Part shown: piece after piece, positions 7,119 through 15,695 of the stretch | How positions within the stretch are numbered: position 1 is the first letter of the stretch | Layout of the letters: each line of letters opens with the position of its first letter | Source: a virus | Length of the DNA stretch: 27,599 bases | Direction: 5' to 3' (one strand) | Virus record (IMG/VR): IMGVR_UViG_3300047494_000064 | Coordinates: 1-27,599 of that record | The notes under the pieces: model-generated | The model's database searches: none | What the model was told of the DNA's origin: nothing | The model's input: the letters and a program-made list of their open reading frames with translations, nothing else | Translations under genes and position numbers: made by a program

Positions 7119-10100
7119 TGCCGCAGGTGATGTGGACGCGCGAGATCGTCGGTACGCTTTCCGACCGGGTTCGCACGCATAACGAAAAGACCGCCGATCC
7201 GGCCGCCAAGACCAAGCTCGTGGATCTGAAAAAGGTTTATGCGCGCGGCTATCACGGCCGCGACGCCACCGCCTGCGCGGTCAACGCGCTGGCCAAGGTC
7301 GATCGCCACCTGGGCGGCCTGGAAGCGCTGGCCAAGGGCTTCGATGCGTCCAAGCATCCGCGCGGCAACAAGGGCGAATTCACGTCCGGCGGCAAGAAAG
7401 GGGGCAGCGCCGGTATCGACGCGATCCCTTTGCCCAAGACGGCACGCCAGCACGCCAAGCTGCAGGAGACGAATGCTGCCTACCGCGCGCTGACCAGCGA
7501 CGTGGTGCCTGAGCGCCGCAACGAAGTCATCGGCGATTGGGCGCGTGAGCTGGGTTCAACGGCACTCGGCGCGGGCCTGGTGCTCAGCCTGGCCCATGGC
7601 GGCAGCAAGGGCATCGCCGCGCGCATGATCCGCGACGCAGGCCGCCGCGCCGGTGGGCTGGCCTTCGGCATCCCCACGGCCGCCGTCACCTACACCGCCA
7701 CCGGCGCCAAGCGCGCGGTGACCGGCAAGATCGCGCGCAGCTTCGGCCGCACGGTGCGCGACGGCGAATACACCGCCGCGAAGCACACCACGGAAGCCGC
7801 CACCAAGGCCGGGAAATTCGCGGGCGAGAAGGCGGGCTCGGCTGTCGTGGCCGGTGCGCGCCTGCTGGTGGACAGCGCCAACAAGGCGGGCGGCGACCTG
7901 CTGCACCGCAAGGCCGCCAAGGTGGCCACGCTGGGCGGTCTGTCGATCGGCGCGGGCCAGCTCATCAACAGCCAGATCGAGGGCGGCGCCGTGGATCCAG
8001 GACGCATTGGCGCGGGCTACGACGCGTTCAGCTACCGCACGATCGAGAAGATGGCCGGCGGCGCCGACGCGCTCGATGCGCTGGCGGGCGAGTATCTGGC
8101 CAAACTGGCCAGCGGCGACGGCCAGGCGCTGGCCAAGGCCGGGTTCTACAATGCAATCGGCATGCGCGTGCTGCCGGCGCTTGCCGCCGTGGGTGGCGCT
8201 GCCGTGGCTGGGGGCACTGCCGAGGCGGTGCATGCCGTCGCCGGCAACCGCACCTATAGCCGCGACGCGCATGGCCGCTTCACGAGCAAGGCCAACGCGA
8301 TCACCGCGGGCTCTGCCCTGGCCGGTGCGCTCGCCGCCGGCGCTGGCGCCTATCTGGCGCTGCGCCACCACAACGTCCGCCAGCTGGTCAGTCACGTCGA
8401 TGCGGTGGCCGATGTGATCGGCAAGCGGCTCGAGGAAGCCGCCCACCGCGACGGTGTCGGCCACGTCGCCGACCTGATCCAGCAGGGCAAGGAAAAGCTG
8501 ACCAAGCTGCATGCTGACCGCGCCATCGCGATCAACACGCGCCTGGGCAAAGACGAGGAATACCTCGCCGAGCGCAAGCGCCTGGACAGCTTCGCCGGAT
8601 CGTCCGACGTCCACCTGAAATCGCACATCCGCCGCGAAGTAAACGGCAAGCTCGCCGAAATCCTGTCGCAGCATAACGATTTCCGGGTGCCGGGCACCGA
8701 CCGAGATCCGGCGAAGTGGAAAACCATCGGCGAAATCCGCAGCGCCGCCACGCCGCTGAAAGCCGACAAGGCGGCCTACGACTCTGTGTTCAACGCCGTG
8801 GATAGTGCCACGCCGAAAGAATTCAGCCAGGCGATCGCCAACCTCACGCCGGGCCAGCAAGAGACGGCGCTGCATTGGCTTTCCACCCGCGACCGCGCAA
8901 TCGAGGCGGTGCCGGCCGATGTGAAAGCACATGTGGATAAGATCGCGGCCGCCGAGCAGAAGGTCGCCGCCGCGACCGATGCCGCCGAGGCCAAGCGCAC
9001 CGCGATGCTGGACGCCAAGGCTGTGGTCGACCGCACCACGGACGAGGGCGAGAAGGCTACCGCGCAGGCTGCCTTCGATGCCGCCAATGCCGAGCACGAC
9101 AAGGCCGGCAAAGCCGTCGAAGCCGCCAGCAAGGCGCTGGGCAAGCTGCGCGACGCGCCGTCCGGCGTGAAGTCGCCGGTGACCGGCAAGCTGATCCCGC
9201 CCGCCACCGAGGCCGAGCTGCAGCCGCATTACCGCCAGGCGCAGCAGACCGCGTATCGCCGCGCCGAGAAGATCGTCGATCGCGACATCGACAAGGCGCA
9301 CAAGAAACACGCCGCCGATGTGGCCGAGGCGCGCGCCCAGCAGATGGCGCAGATCACGCTGCAGGGCGACCGCATGCTGGCCGCGCGTGCGGCACTCGGC
9401 CATTCGCTGGGCGTGCTGCCGGACAAGGCTGCCGCCGCCGGCATCCAGGCCGCCGCGCTGCGTCGTTTCATCAGCCGCGCCAAGGGCGAGCTGACCACCG
9501 CGCGCGCCGACCAGGCCGCTGCGGAAAAGCGCGTCGCCGATTTGAAGCTGGCGCGCAAAGGCAAAGTGCCGAGCGGCATGACGGCGGAAGACACCGCCGC
9601 GATGGTGCAGAACGTGCACGCGGTGCACGACGCGCTGACGTCGGCCAAGCTCCGCGTCAGCGCCGCCGAGGCCAAATTGAGCGCGCGCCAGTTCCTGCTG
9701 CGCAAGCACAGCGCGCGATTCCTCAGCGCGGTGCATGAACAGCCTGTGGTGGAAGGCCGTGTCGGCAAACTGCCCACGTCGGTCTACCGCAAGCTGCTGC
9801 GCGATGTGACGCGCGCCACCGAGGATCTGCACAAGCCGGTCAACCGCTTCCTGCACAGCCCATCGGCGCAGGCGTTCAAGAATTTCGCCACGGCGACGGG
9901 CGATCATATCTGGGGCGGTGCGACGGCGGCCGCGCACGCGTTCCGCGATCTCTATCGCCACACGCTGATGCGCAAGACGGGCGAGGGGCCCGACGACTGG
10001 ACCATCGATCCGGCCAAGGTGCTGATCCGTGGCGGCCTGGGTGTCGTGGCCGGCGACGTCGCGCACGATCTGTATCATTACGGTAAAGATCAGGCGACGC

Positions 10101-12232
10101 ACGCGTTGGGCATGGGCGACGGCAAGCCGTCGAAATTCCCGCGCTCGATCAAGATCGAAAAGCATGTCGATCCCTACACGGGCGGCGGCTTCGTCGGTCT
10201 TTCGGTGGCCGATCCGGACCCGGAGAACAAGGGCGACCGCGTTCTGCTGTGGGGCGAGCACTACAAGGATCACACCGGCCGCGCCGAGCAGCTGCATCCG
10301 GGCGCGCGCGTCTCCGCGCTGCGCAACCGTTTCCAGAACGGCCAGGGCGGTGGCGGCGGCAGCACGTTCGTGCCGAGCGACCGCGATATCCCGAACCTGC
10401 CCGAGCACGAGAAGGGCCAGGTCAAGGCGTCGCTGGGCAAGCTGAAAGACCGCATGCATACCGTGCGCGTCGAGGACGGCCACGAATTCAAGCTGCGCCC
10501 GAACAGCGACAGCGGCGAGGATGCAATCGCCGGCAAAGTTGTCGATCACATCAAGCGCAGTTTCCTCAACAGCGGCTCGCCGTCCACCGGCAAGCTGTAC
10601 CACGGCGCGTTGGCCGCCACGCTCGGCAGCAACCAGGGCCGTATCCTCAAACAGCGCCAGGTCTACGAACTGCTGACCGGCTTCCCGGCGCGCGGTGGCG
10701 ACAAGCTGGCAGGCCACGGGATCTTCGAAACCGGCAAGGACAGCGATTTCGGCGAGACGGATAACAAGGCCGGCGTGCTCGATGCGCTGAAAGACGAAAT
10801 GAAGCGCGCGGTGGGTGCCCACGCGCCCGCCAACGACGTCGAAAAATCCAACATGATGCGCGCCGCCGCCGTGGTCGGCCGCCAGAAGGGTCTGTCCGAC
10901 GAGGATCTGAAAAGCGTCTACGAAATCATCCGCGGCAAGCCGGAAACCACGGCACCGGCGGCGCCGCGCATGGTGCAGGCCACCGTGCCCAGCGCGCCGA
11001 GCAGCGGCAAGATCACCGCCGCGTCCGAGGTTGAGGCCGACGCCGGCGGCTGGGACCCCAAGGTGCTGCGCGAGAAATCGCTGCCGCACGCCACCGCCGT
11101 GGCGAAAAGCCTGGGCATGAACACCGAGCGCAAGATCGCCGATACCGCGACGGCGCTCGAACACTTCGCGCGCCAGGTGCATGTCACGCACGGCCTGCCG
11201 ATGCACGAATCGCTCTACGCCGCTGCCAACGCGGTGAAGAACGCCACCGGCACGAGCACGGGCGAGAAAACCATCACGCGCGACGCGCTGGCCGATGTCG
11301 ATGCCGACCATTTTGCGTCGCATCTGAGTGCGGCGGCCGACGACGAGCTGGATCGTTACGAGAAAAAGAAGAACGTCCGAAAGGTCCACGCGCTCGATGA
11401 TCTCGAAGCGCTGGTCAAGGGCGCGTTCGGCGACGCCATCGATGCTGCATCCGGCGCCTGGGAAGGCGAGACGCGCGTTCCGAGCGGGCCGGGCGGCGGT
11501 GAATTCTCCGGTGGCGGCGGCAAGTCCTTTGCGACCCGGTTCGCCCGCAAGGCCGCGCAGCGCCTGCCGCGCGAGGGTGTCGATGAATCCGTCGATCGCG
11601 GTGCCAAGGGTGCGGTCACCGAGCGCAGCGCCACCGGCTCGAATTACACGCCGACGAAGGTGGCGGGCGACATCGGCGGTCTGGCGCTGGGCGAGGCCGG
11701 TGCCTACGCCATCGGCAAGCTGTTTCCCGAGGAAGCCGCCGGCGTGAGCCTGATCGGCGCGGTGCGCCAGGCCTTCAAGTCGGATGGCGCGGGCGCGGCG
11801 GCACAGGCGGCGCTGAAACACGTCGCCGCGGCGCCGGGCCGCGTTGCGCGCTCCGTGCCCAAGCTGGCCGCCACGAGTGCTGCGGGCCTGGCCGGCTACA
11901 CCGCCGGCAGCATGGCGGGCGAGGGGGCTGCGCGGGGCATCTACGCCGCCACAGGGCGCAAGGCGCCGGAAGCGGCACCGCCGCAGCTGAGCGTGGGCGA
12001 GGGCGTCGCTGAATCGCTGGGCAGCATCGGCGGCGCGATCCTGGGCGGCACGTTCGGCGCCGGCGTGGGCTCGATCGCCACCGGTGCTGCCGGCGGCTAC
12101 GTCGGCGGCATCGTCGGCCGCAACGTCTATGACGCGGGCGCGGCGCTCGGCCATCTGTTCACCGGCTACGGCGACAAGGGTGCGCGCACGGTGGCGCATC
12201 TGCGCCGCGCCACGCAGCCGGTGCGGTCGTGA
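7118..12232 (+). CDS. Giant head-module protein, 1704 aa, unknown; candidate ejected or polyvalent protein
   Basis: Starts at ATG 7118 overlapping the protease stop (TAATG). No enzymatic domain was recognised. Visible order: helical N-terminus with the only cysteine (Cys53); linker FDASKHPRGNKGEFTSGG near 75-92; Gly/Ala-rich hydrophobic stretches at about 144-200, 351-371 and 394-415, the last two separated by linker YSRDAHGRFTSK (380-391); long coiled-coil-like region centred on 612-680 and continuing to about 900; a beta-rich, Gly-rich centre (about 1000-1130); helical region to 1440; third linker VPSGPGGGEFSGGGG (about 1455-1469); and C-terminal Gly-zipper stretches (1571-1607 and 1634-1667, GGAILGGTFGAGVGSIATG). 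One cysteine in 1704 residues and membrane-active-looking zippers would suit a protein threaded out with DNA. Large polyvalent proteins of phages are another fit. Both are inferences. Confidence 0.85.
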   Translation: MPQVMWTREIVGTLSDRVRTHNEKTADPAAKTKLVDLKKVYARGYHGRDATACAVNALAKVDRHLGGLEALAKGFDASKHPRGNKGEFTSGGKKGGSAGIDAIPLPKTARQHAKLQETNAAYRALTSDVVPERRNEVIGDWARELGSTALGAGLVLSLAHGGSKGIAARMIRDAGRRAGGLAFGIPTAAVTYTATGAKRAVTGKIARSFGRTVRDGEYTAAKHTTEAATKAGKFAGEKAGSAVVAGARLLVDSANKAGGDLLHRKAAKVATLGGLSIGAGQLINSQIEGGAVDPGRIGAGYDAFSYRTIEKMAGGADALDALAGEYLAKLASGDGQALAKAGFYNAIGMRVLPALAAVGGAAVAGGTAEAVHAVAGNRTYSRDAHGRFTSKANAITAGSALAGALAAGAGAYLALRHHNVRQLVSHVDAVADVIGKRLEEAAHRDGVGHVADLIQQGKEKLTKLHADRAIAINTRLGKDEEYLAERKRLDSFAGSSDVHLKSHIRREVNGKLAEILSQHNDFRVPGTDRDPAKWKTIGEIRSAATPLKADKAAYDSVFNAVDSATPKEFSQAIANLTPGQQETALHWLSTRDRAIEAVPADVKAHVDKIAAAEQKVAAATDAAEAKRTAMLDAKAVVDRTTDEGEKATAQAAFDAANAEHDKAGKAVEAASKALGKLRDAPSGVKSPVTGKLIPPATEAELQPHYRQAQQTAYRRAEKIVDRDIDKAHKKHAADVAEARAQQMAQITLQGDRMLAARAALGHSLGVLPDKAAAAGIQAAALRRFISRAKGELTTARADQAAAEKRVADLKLARKGKVPSGMTAEDTAAMVQNVHAVHDALTSAKLRVSAAEAKLSARQFLLRKHSARFLSAVHEQPVVEGRVGKLPTSVYRKLLRDVTRATEDLHKPVNRFLHSPSAQAFKNFATATGDHIWGGATAAAHAFRDLYRHTLMRKTGEGPDDWTIDPAKVLIRGGLGVVAGDVAHDLYHYGKDQATHALGMGDGKPSKFPRSIKIEKHVDPYTGGGFVGLSVADPDPENKGDRVLLWGEHYKDHTGRAEQLHPGARVSALRNRFQNGQGGGGGSTFVPSDRDIPNLPEHEKGQVKASLGKLKDRMHTVRVEDGHEFKLRPNSDSGEDAIAGKVVDHIKRSFLNSGSPSTGKLYHGALAATLGSNQGRILKQRQVYELLTGFPARGGDKLAGHGIFETGKDSDFGETDNKAGVLDALKDEMKRAVGAHAPANDVEKSNMMRAAAVVGRQKGLSDEDLKSVYEIIRGKPETTAPAAPRMVQATVPSAPSSGKITAASEVEADAGGWDPKVLREKSLPHATAVAKSLGMNTERKIADTATALEHFARQVHVTHGLPMHESLYAAANAVKNATGTSTGEKTITRDALADVDADHFASHLSAAADDELDRYEKKKNVRKVHALDDLEALVKGAFGDAIDAASGAWEGETRVPSGPGGGEFSGGGGKSFATRFARKAAQRLPREGVDESVDRGAKGAVTERSATGSNYTPTKVAGDIGGLALGEAGAYAIGKLFPEEAAGVSLIGAVRQAFKSDGAGAAAQAALKHVAAAPGRVARSVPKLAATSAAGLAGYTAGSMAGEGAARGIYAATGRKAPEAAPPQLSVGEGVAESLGSIGGAILGGTFGAGVGSIATGAAGGYVGGIVGRNVYDAGAALGHLFTGYGDKGARTVAHLRRATQPVRS

Positions 12233-12489
12233 CGTTCAGCACAGGCGGCGGTGGACCGTCGGGCACGTCGATGCCCGGCACCACCTTCGCGCAGCCCACG
12301 ACGCCCACGACGGGGCTGCAGCGATACGACCTGGAAGGGTCGGTCAAGAACCTCAATCCGAATTCACCGCGCACGGCACTGCTTCGTTCGCGGTTGAAGC
12401 GCCTCGCTGCTTTGCGCGGGGACCAAAGCGCACGCCACTCGGCGCGCCAGACCAGCGGTCACCAAACCGCGCTTAAAAAGGATCATCCC
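12229..12489 (+). other. Capsid N-arm-like segment in frame upstream of the scaffold
   Basis: The frame opens at GTG 12229, overlapping the giant gene by GTGA, and runs without a stop into the scaffold frame. Bases 12280-12360 encode TTFAQPTTPTTGLQRYDLE followed by GSVKNLNP, which matches capsid residues 27-53 (ATFTQPTQPTIGLQTYNLE, then APAKNLYP) at 17 of 27 positions. After about 12378 codon choice loses its G/C bias and the DNA looks like spacer, including GGGGACCAAA (12418-12427). It is either the remnant of a duplicated capsid 5' end or a real N-terminal extension giving a 555-residue scaffold isoform. No ribosome site is visible at the GTG. Confidence 0.6.
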
Positions 12490-13896
12490 ATGTCGTTGCG
12501 AGGCACCATCGAGGCGATGGTCGGCACGCTCTCGAAAAGCGTCGCTGACATCAATAGCGCAGGCGGCGATGCCGCGCTGCTGACCAAAACCTTCACGGAA
12601 TTCACCGACGGCTTGTCCGGCCTGGTGGATGCCGACCTGGCCAAGCGCGCGCCCGTCGAGGAGCCGCTTTACAAAGGCCTGGGCACCGTGGGCCGCGTGG
12701 CCAACCTGCTGGGTTGCGTCGCCGAGCGCGTGGAAGCGATCCGCGCCGGTTACGACAACAAATGGCAGATGCCGAGCGAGAACGGCCCGAGCAACAAGAT
12801 CGAGCCGAGCGACGTGCCGAGCGCCGACGTGGCCGACCTGCTCACCAACGTCGTGCATATGGCCGAGCTGGCGCTGCGCGCCGCGGTGAACGAGCACGTC
12901 ACCCTGGCCGATGACGATGAAGTCGAGAAGGGCGCGCCCGCTGGCTTCGAGCTGATCCAGGTGCCGGACGGCGACGATCCCAACACCTACGCCGTGCTGA
13001 AAACCGCGCTGCCGGAACCGCTGGCGAAATACGCCACCGATCCGAACGTGCTGCAGGACGCGATCATCGAGAATGGCCTGGCCACGATGATGGCGGCCGG
13101 CGTGCCGGAAGAAGCCCTGAGCAAGCTGTTCGATGAGGGCGGCGAGGCGCTGGCCAAGAAATTCCCGCCCAAGAAAAACCCCGACGGCAGCGATGCCGGC
13201 GACGGTGCGACGGGTGGCGATGGCACGGGTTCGGACGCCGCCATGCAGGCGACGCCGCCAGGCACTGACGGCACGACCGCTGGCGCCGGTGGCGCGGGCG
13301 ATGCGACCGACGGCACCACCGATCCGAACAGCGACGGCACCGATCCGAACGGCGACGATCCGCTGTCGATCGCGCTGCGCATCTGGGCGGCGCTCGGCGT
13401 GCAGCTGAACCACATTTCGGATCTCGTGAATGGTGGCGACACCACGAGCGACGGCACCGGCCAGTCGGCCGATCCCGGCACCGATCTTGGCCAGGGCGGC
13501 GATGCCGTGACGAAATCGGCGACCGGTGGGCGCACGCTGGATTTGGCCAAGCGTCACGTCGCGGCGCCGGATGCGGCGACGACGAATCCCGCGCTGGAAG
13601 AATTGGCCAAGCGTTTCGATGCGCTGGCGGCCGATAGCGAGAAGAAGAGCGCGGTCATCGATGAGCTGGCCAAGGGCATCGAGCTGCTGCTCGCGCAGCC
13701 GCAGGCGCCGAAGGGTGCGGTCCGCGCGGTCCCAGCCCCGAACAAACAGAACGATGCCGGCACGCTGCAAAAGAGCGCCGATCAGATCATCGCCGAGGAG
13801 AAGGAGCGACTGGAGAAAATGGCTCCGGAAGATCGCGCGATGGAGCTGATTAAAATCTCGCAGCGTAATCCGGAGCCGAACCCCCGCAACCGTTAA
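12490..13896 (+). CDS. Probable capsid scaffold protein (468 aa)
   Basis: ATG 12490 was chosen because AAAAAGGA (12475-12482) lies seven bases upstream; the frame is open back to 12229. The gene lies directly before the capsid, the usual scaffold place. The protein is acidic and largely helical: an N-terminal helical domain (SLRGTIEAMVGTLSKSVADI), a middle with EALAKKFPPKK, a long Asp/Gly/Thr linker (about 235-340) with imperfect tandem repeats of GTDPN type, and a C-terminal helical, charged tail (QIIAEEKERLEKMAPEDRA), the type of end that contacts capsid in scaffold proteins. Function is inferred from place, charge and shape; no decisive motif was seen. It is followed by a strong terminator. 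Confidence 0.65.
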   Translation: MSLRGTIEAMVGTLSKSVADINSAGGDAALLTKTFTEFTDGLSGLVDADLAKRAPVEEPLYKGLGTVGRVANLLGCVAERVEAIRAGYDNKWQMPSENGPSNKIEPSDVPSADVADLLTNVVHMAELALRAAVNEHVTLADDDEVEKGAPAGFELIQVPDGDDPNTYAVLKTALPEPLAKYATDPNVLQDAIIENGLATMMAAGVPEEALSKLFDEGGEALAKKFPPKKNPDGSDAGDGATGGDGTGSDAAMQATPPGTDGTTAGAGGAGDATDGTTDPNSDGTDPNGDDPLSIALRIWAALGVQLNHISDLVNGGDTTSDGTGQSADPGTDLGQGGDAVTKSATGGRTLDLAKRHVAAPDAATTNPALEELAKRFDALAADSEKKSAVIDELAKGIELLLAQPQAPKGAVRAVPAPNKQNDAGTLQKSADQIIAEEKERLEKMAPEDRAMELIKISQRNPEPNPRNR

Positions 13897-13945
13897 ACGG
13901 CGGCGGCAAAAAACCGCATTATTTTTTAAAATAGTGCTTGACCAG

Positions 13946-13973
13946 GGGACGAGCCGAACGGCTCGTCCCTTTT
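13946..13973 (+). terminator. Intrinsic terminator between scaffold and capsid genes
   Basis: A perfect 10-bp stem, GGGACGAGCC (13946-13955) and GGCTCGTCCC (13960-13969), with loop GAAC, followed by TTTT (13970-13973). It lies 50 bases after the scaffold stop and before the capsid leader, so capsid transcription needs readthrough, antitermination or a separate promoter. Confidence 0.85.
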
Positions 13974-13976
13974 CAG

Positions 13977-14111
13977 TTGAGCGGCAGTTTCTCGAAAACT
14001 GCTGAGCACAGCAGGGGTGTTACCCCCTGATTGCTCGTCACCCCCTGCTTGAGCCGCAGGTCCTGGCCCGTAACCGCCGATGGGCCGCGGCAGTGCTCAA
14101 GGGTGACGATT
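13977..14111 (+). promoter_or_regulatory. Structured leader of the capsid gene with mutually exclusive helices
   Basis: The 5' leader holds a 7-bp hairpin GCAGTTT/AAACTGC (13984-14002) and three competing pairings. CAGGGG (14012-14017) can pair with CCCCTG (14024-14029). GCAGGGGTG (14011-14019) can pair with CACCCCCTGC (14039-14048) with one bulge. CGTCACCC (14036-14043) pairs perfectly with GGGTGACG (14101-14108), which covers the ribosome site AAGGGTG of the capsid gene; CTTGAGC (14049-14055) with GCTCAAG (14095-14101) can stack next to it. The second and third pairings exclude each other, so the leader could switch capsid translation on and off. The pairings are seen; the regulation is inferred. 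Confidence 0.5.
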
Positions 14112-15605
14112 ATGTCGACCGATGCAACTCTGGCGCTTTTGCGTCAGGCCCTGGCCAACGCGGGTAATCCCGCTGAGCTGGCCAAGAATGCGACCTTCAC
14201 GCAGCCCACTCAGCCTACGATTGGCCTGCAGACCTATAACCTCGAAGCGCCGGCCAAGAACCTGTATCCGGTTCTGTCGCCAATTCGCAACAAAATGCCT
14301 CGTGTGAAAGCCACGGGGGGCGTTCAGGCTAACTGGAAGGCGGTCACTGGCATCAACACAGCGTTCGTCGGTGTTGGCGTTGGCGAAGGCCAGCGTGGCG
14401 GCGTTCAGTCGGTCAGCACGGCGGAATTCTTCGCTGCGTTCCGCACGATCGGTATCGAATCGAGCGTGACCGAAGAAGCCGATCTGTCGGCGGAAGGCTA
14501 CGATGACCTGCGCGCTCGCGCGGCGAATTCGAACCTGCAAGCGCTGATGATCGAGGAAGAGCGCATCATCGTTGGTGGTTTCTCGTCGGTTGGTCTTGGC
14601 ACCACCGGCACGCCGACGCTGACCACGTCCGTCACCGGCGGCGCGATTGCCGCCACCACGGTCGTGTCGGGCAACTGCGTCGCGCTGACCATGGACGGCG
14701 TGCGCAACTCCAACACGATCCAGGCGCCGAATGTCGTGCCGGCCACCATCACGCGTAACAACGCTGATGGCACCACCACGACCTATAACGCGGGCGCTGC
14801 GCAGCGTTCGGTCGCGTCGAACATCACCACGGGTGCCGGCGGCGCCAACTCGGTGACCGCCAGCGTCCCTGCCAAACAGGGTGCCGCGGGCTATGCCTGG
14901 TTCGTCGGTCCGGTGGGCGCGGAAGCGTTTTACGGCATCACCAACTACAGCCAGGTTGTGATCACGTCGATCCCGACCAACGCCTCACTGTCCACCGCGC
15001 TGACCGCTGACTACTCGAAGAACGGCACCGTGTTCGATGGCCTGATCGCCCTCAACGCGAACCCGTCCAGCAATGCCTACTGGCATGCGATGACGCCCGG
15101 CACCGGCCTGACGGCCGATGGCTACGGCGGCATCGTGGAATTCGAGAACGTCCTGCGCTGGTATTACGACACTCTGCGCGGCACGCCTTCCAAGATTTGG
15201 GTGGCGTCGCAGGAAATGCAGACGATCCGCACGAAGTTCCTGGCCGGCAACGGCTCGCAGCCTTCGCGCTTCGTCTTCCAGATCCAGCAGGGCACCATCC
15301 AGGGCGGTGGCATTCCGAAGGGCTATCTGAACATGTTCGCTGGCGCTGCCGGCGGCAATTCGGAAATCCCGCTGGAAGTCCACCCCTATCTGCCGGCCGG
15401 CACGGTCATCTTCGAAATGGAGACGATCCCCTACCCGCAGAACAACATCAACAACGTCAAGCAAATCCTTTCGCGCAAGGATTATCACCAGCGCGAATGG
15501 CCGCAGATTACGCGGTCGTATCAATACGGCGTCTACTCGGATGAGGTGCTCCAGCACTACTTCCCGGTGTCGATCGCCGTCATCAGCAACATCGCCCCGG
15601 TCTAA
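14112..15605 (+). CDS. Major capsid protein (HK97 fold), 497 aa
   Basis: ATG 14112 follows the ribosome site AAGGGTG; the frame is open back to 14031 but the upstream part is structured leader. The N-terminal arm (ATFTQPTQPTIGLQTYNLE, NLYPVLSPIRNKMPRV) and the E-loop/P-domain order (FFAAFRTIGIESSVTEEADL, RWYYDTLRGTPSKIWVASQE, then YQYGVYSDEVLQHYFPVSIA) are those of HK97-fold capsids. Residues about 159-300 look like an inserted beta-rich, Thr/Gly/Ser-rich domain (GYAWFVGPVGAEAFYG), possibly an Ig- or fibronectin-like decoration. GGT, CGT, GTT and GCT codons are more frequent than in neighbours, as in a highly expressed gene. It is bracketed by terminators on both sides. Confidence 0.9.
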   Translation: MSTDATLALLRQALANAGNPAELAKNATFTQPTQPTIGLQTYNLEAPAKNLYPVLSPIRNKMPRVKATGGVQANWKAVTGINTAFVGVGVGEGQRGGVQSVSTAEFFAAFRTIGIESSVTEEADLSAEGYDDLRARAANSNLQALMIEEERIIVGGFSSVGLGTTGTPTLTTSVTGGAIAATTVVSGNCVALTMDGVRNSNTIQAPNVVPATITRNNADGTTTTYNAGAAQRSVASNITTGAGGANSVTASVPAKQGAAGYAWFVGPVGAEAFYGITNYSQVVITSIPTNASLSTALTADYSKNGTVFDGLIALNANPSSNAYWHAMTPGTGLTADGYGGIVEFENVLRWYYDTLRGTPSKIWVASQEMQTIRTKFLAGNGSQPSRFVFQIQQGTIQGGGIPKGYLNMFAGAAGGNSEIPLEVHPYLPAGTVIFEMETIPYPQNNINNVKQILSRKDYHQREWPQITRSYQYGVYSDEVLQHYFPVSIAVISNIAPV

Positions 15606-15630
15606 CCGAGGCGGCGTCGCGAAGCGGCAG

Positions 15631-15656
15631 CGGCGGGGGTCACACCCCGCCGTTTT
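15631..15656 (+). terminator. Intrinsic terminator after capsid gene
   Basis: Stem CGGCGGGG (15631-15638) with CCCCGCCG (15645-15652), 6-base loop, then TTTT (15653-15656). It begins about 25 bases after the capsid stop and insulates the lipoprotein gene from capsid transcription. Confidence 0.85.
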
Positions 15657-15695
15657 CGTCTCCGCGCTATTCCACCCCAGCAAGGATACGCCGAC

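Noticed and set aside
7556-12199. A 1547-codon open frame on the minus strand opposite the giant gene
   Set aside because: It mirrors the high G/C third-base pattern of the + gene; its translation is Arg/Ala/His/Gly-rich without recognisable domains, and it has no operon context.
13938-13961. TTGACC at 13938-13943 as a capsid promoter -35
   Set aside because: The matching -10 position falls in the terminator stem and has no TATAAT-like bases.
14031-14111. An N-terminal extension of the capsid gene from TTG 14031
   Set aside because: The sequence is a structured leader, codon use is not coding-like, and ATG 14112 has a good ribosome site.
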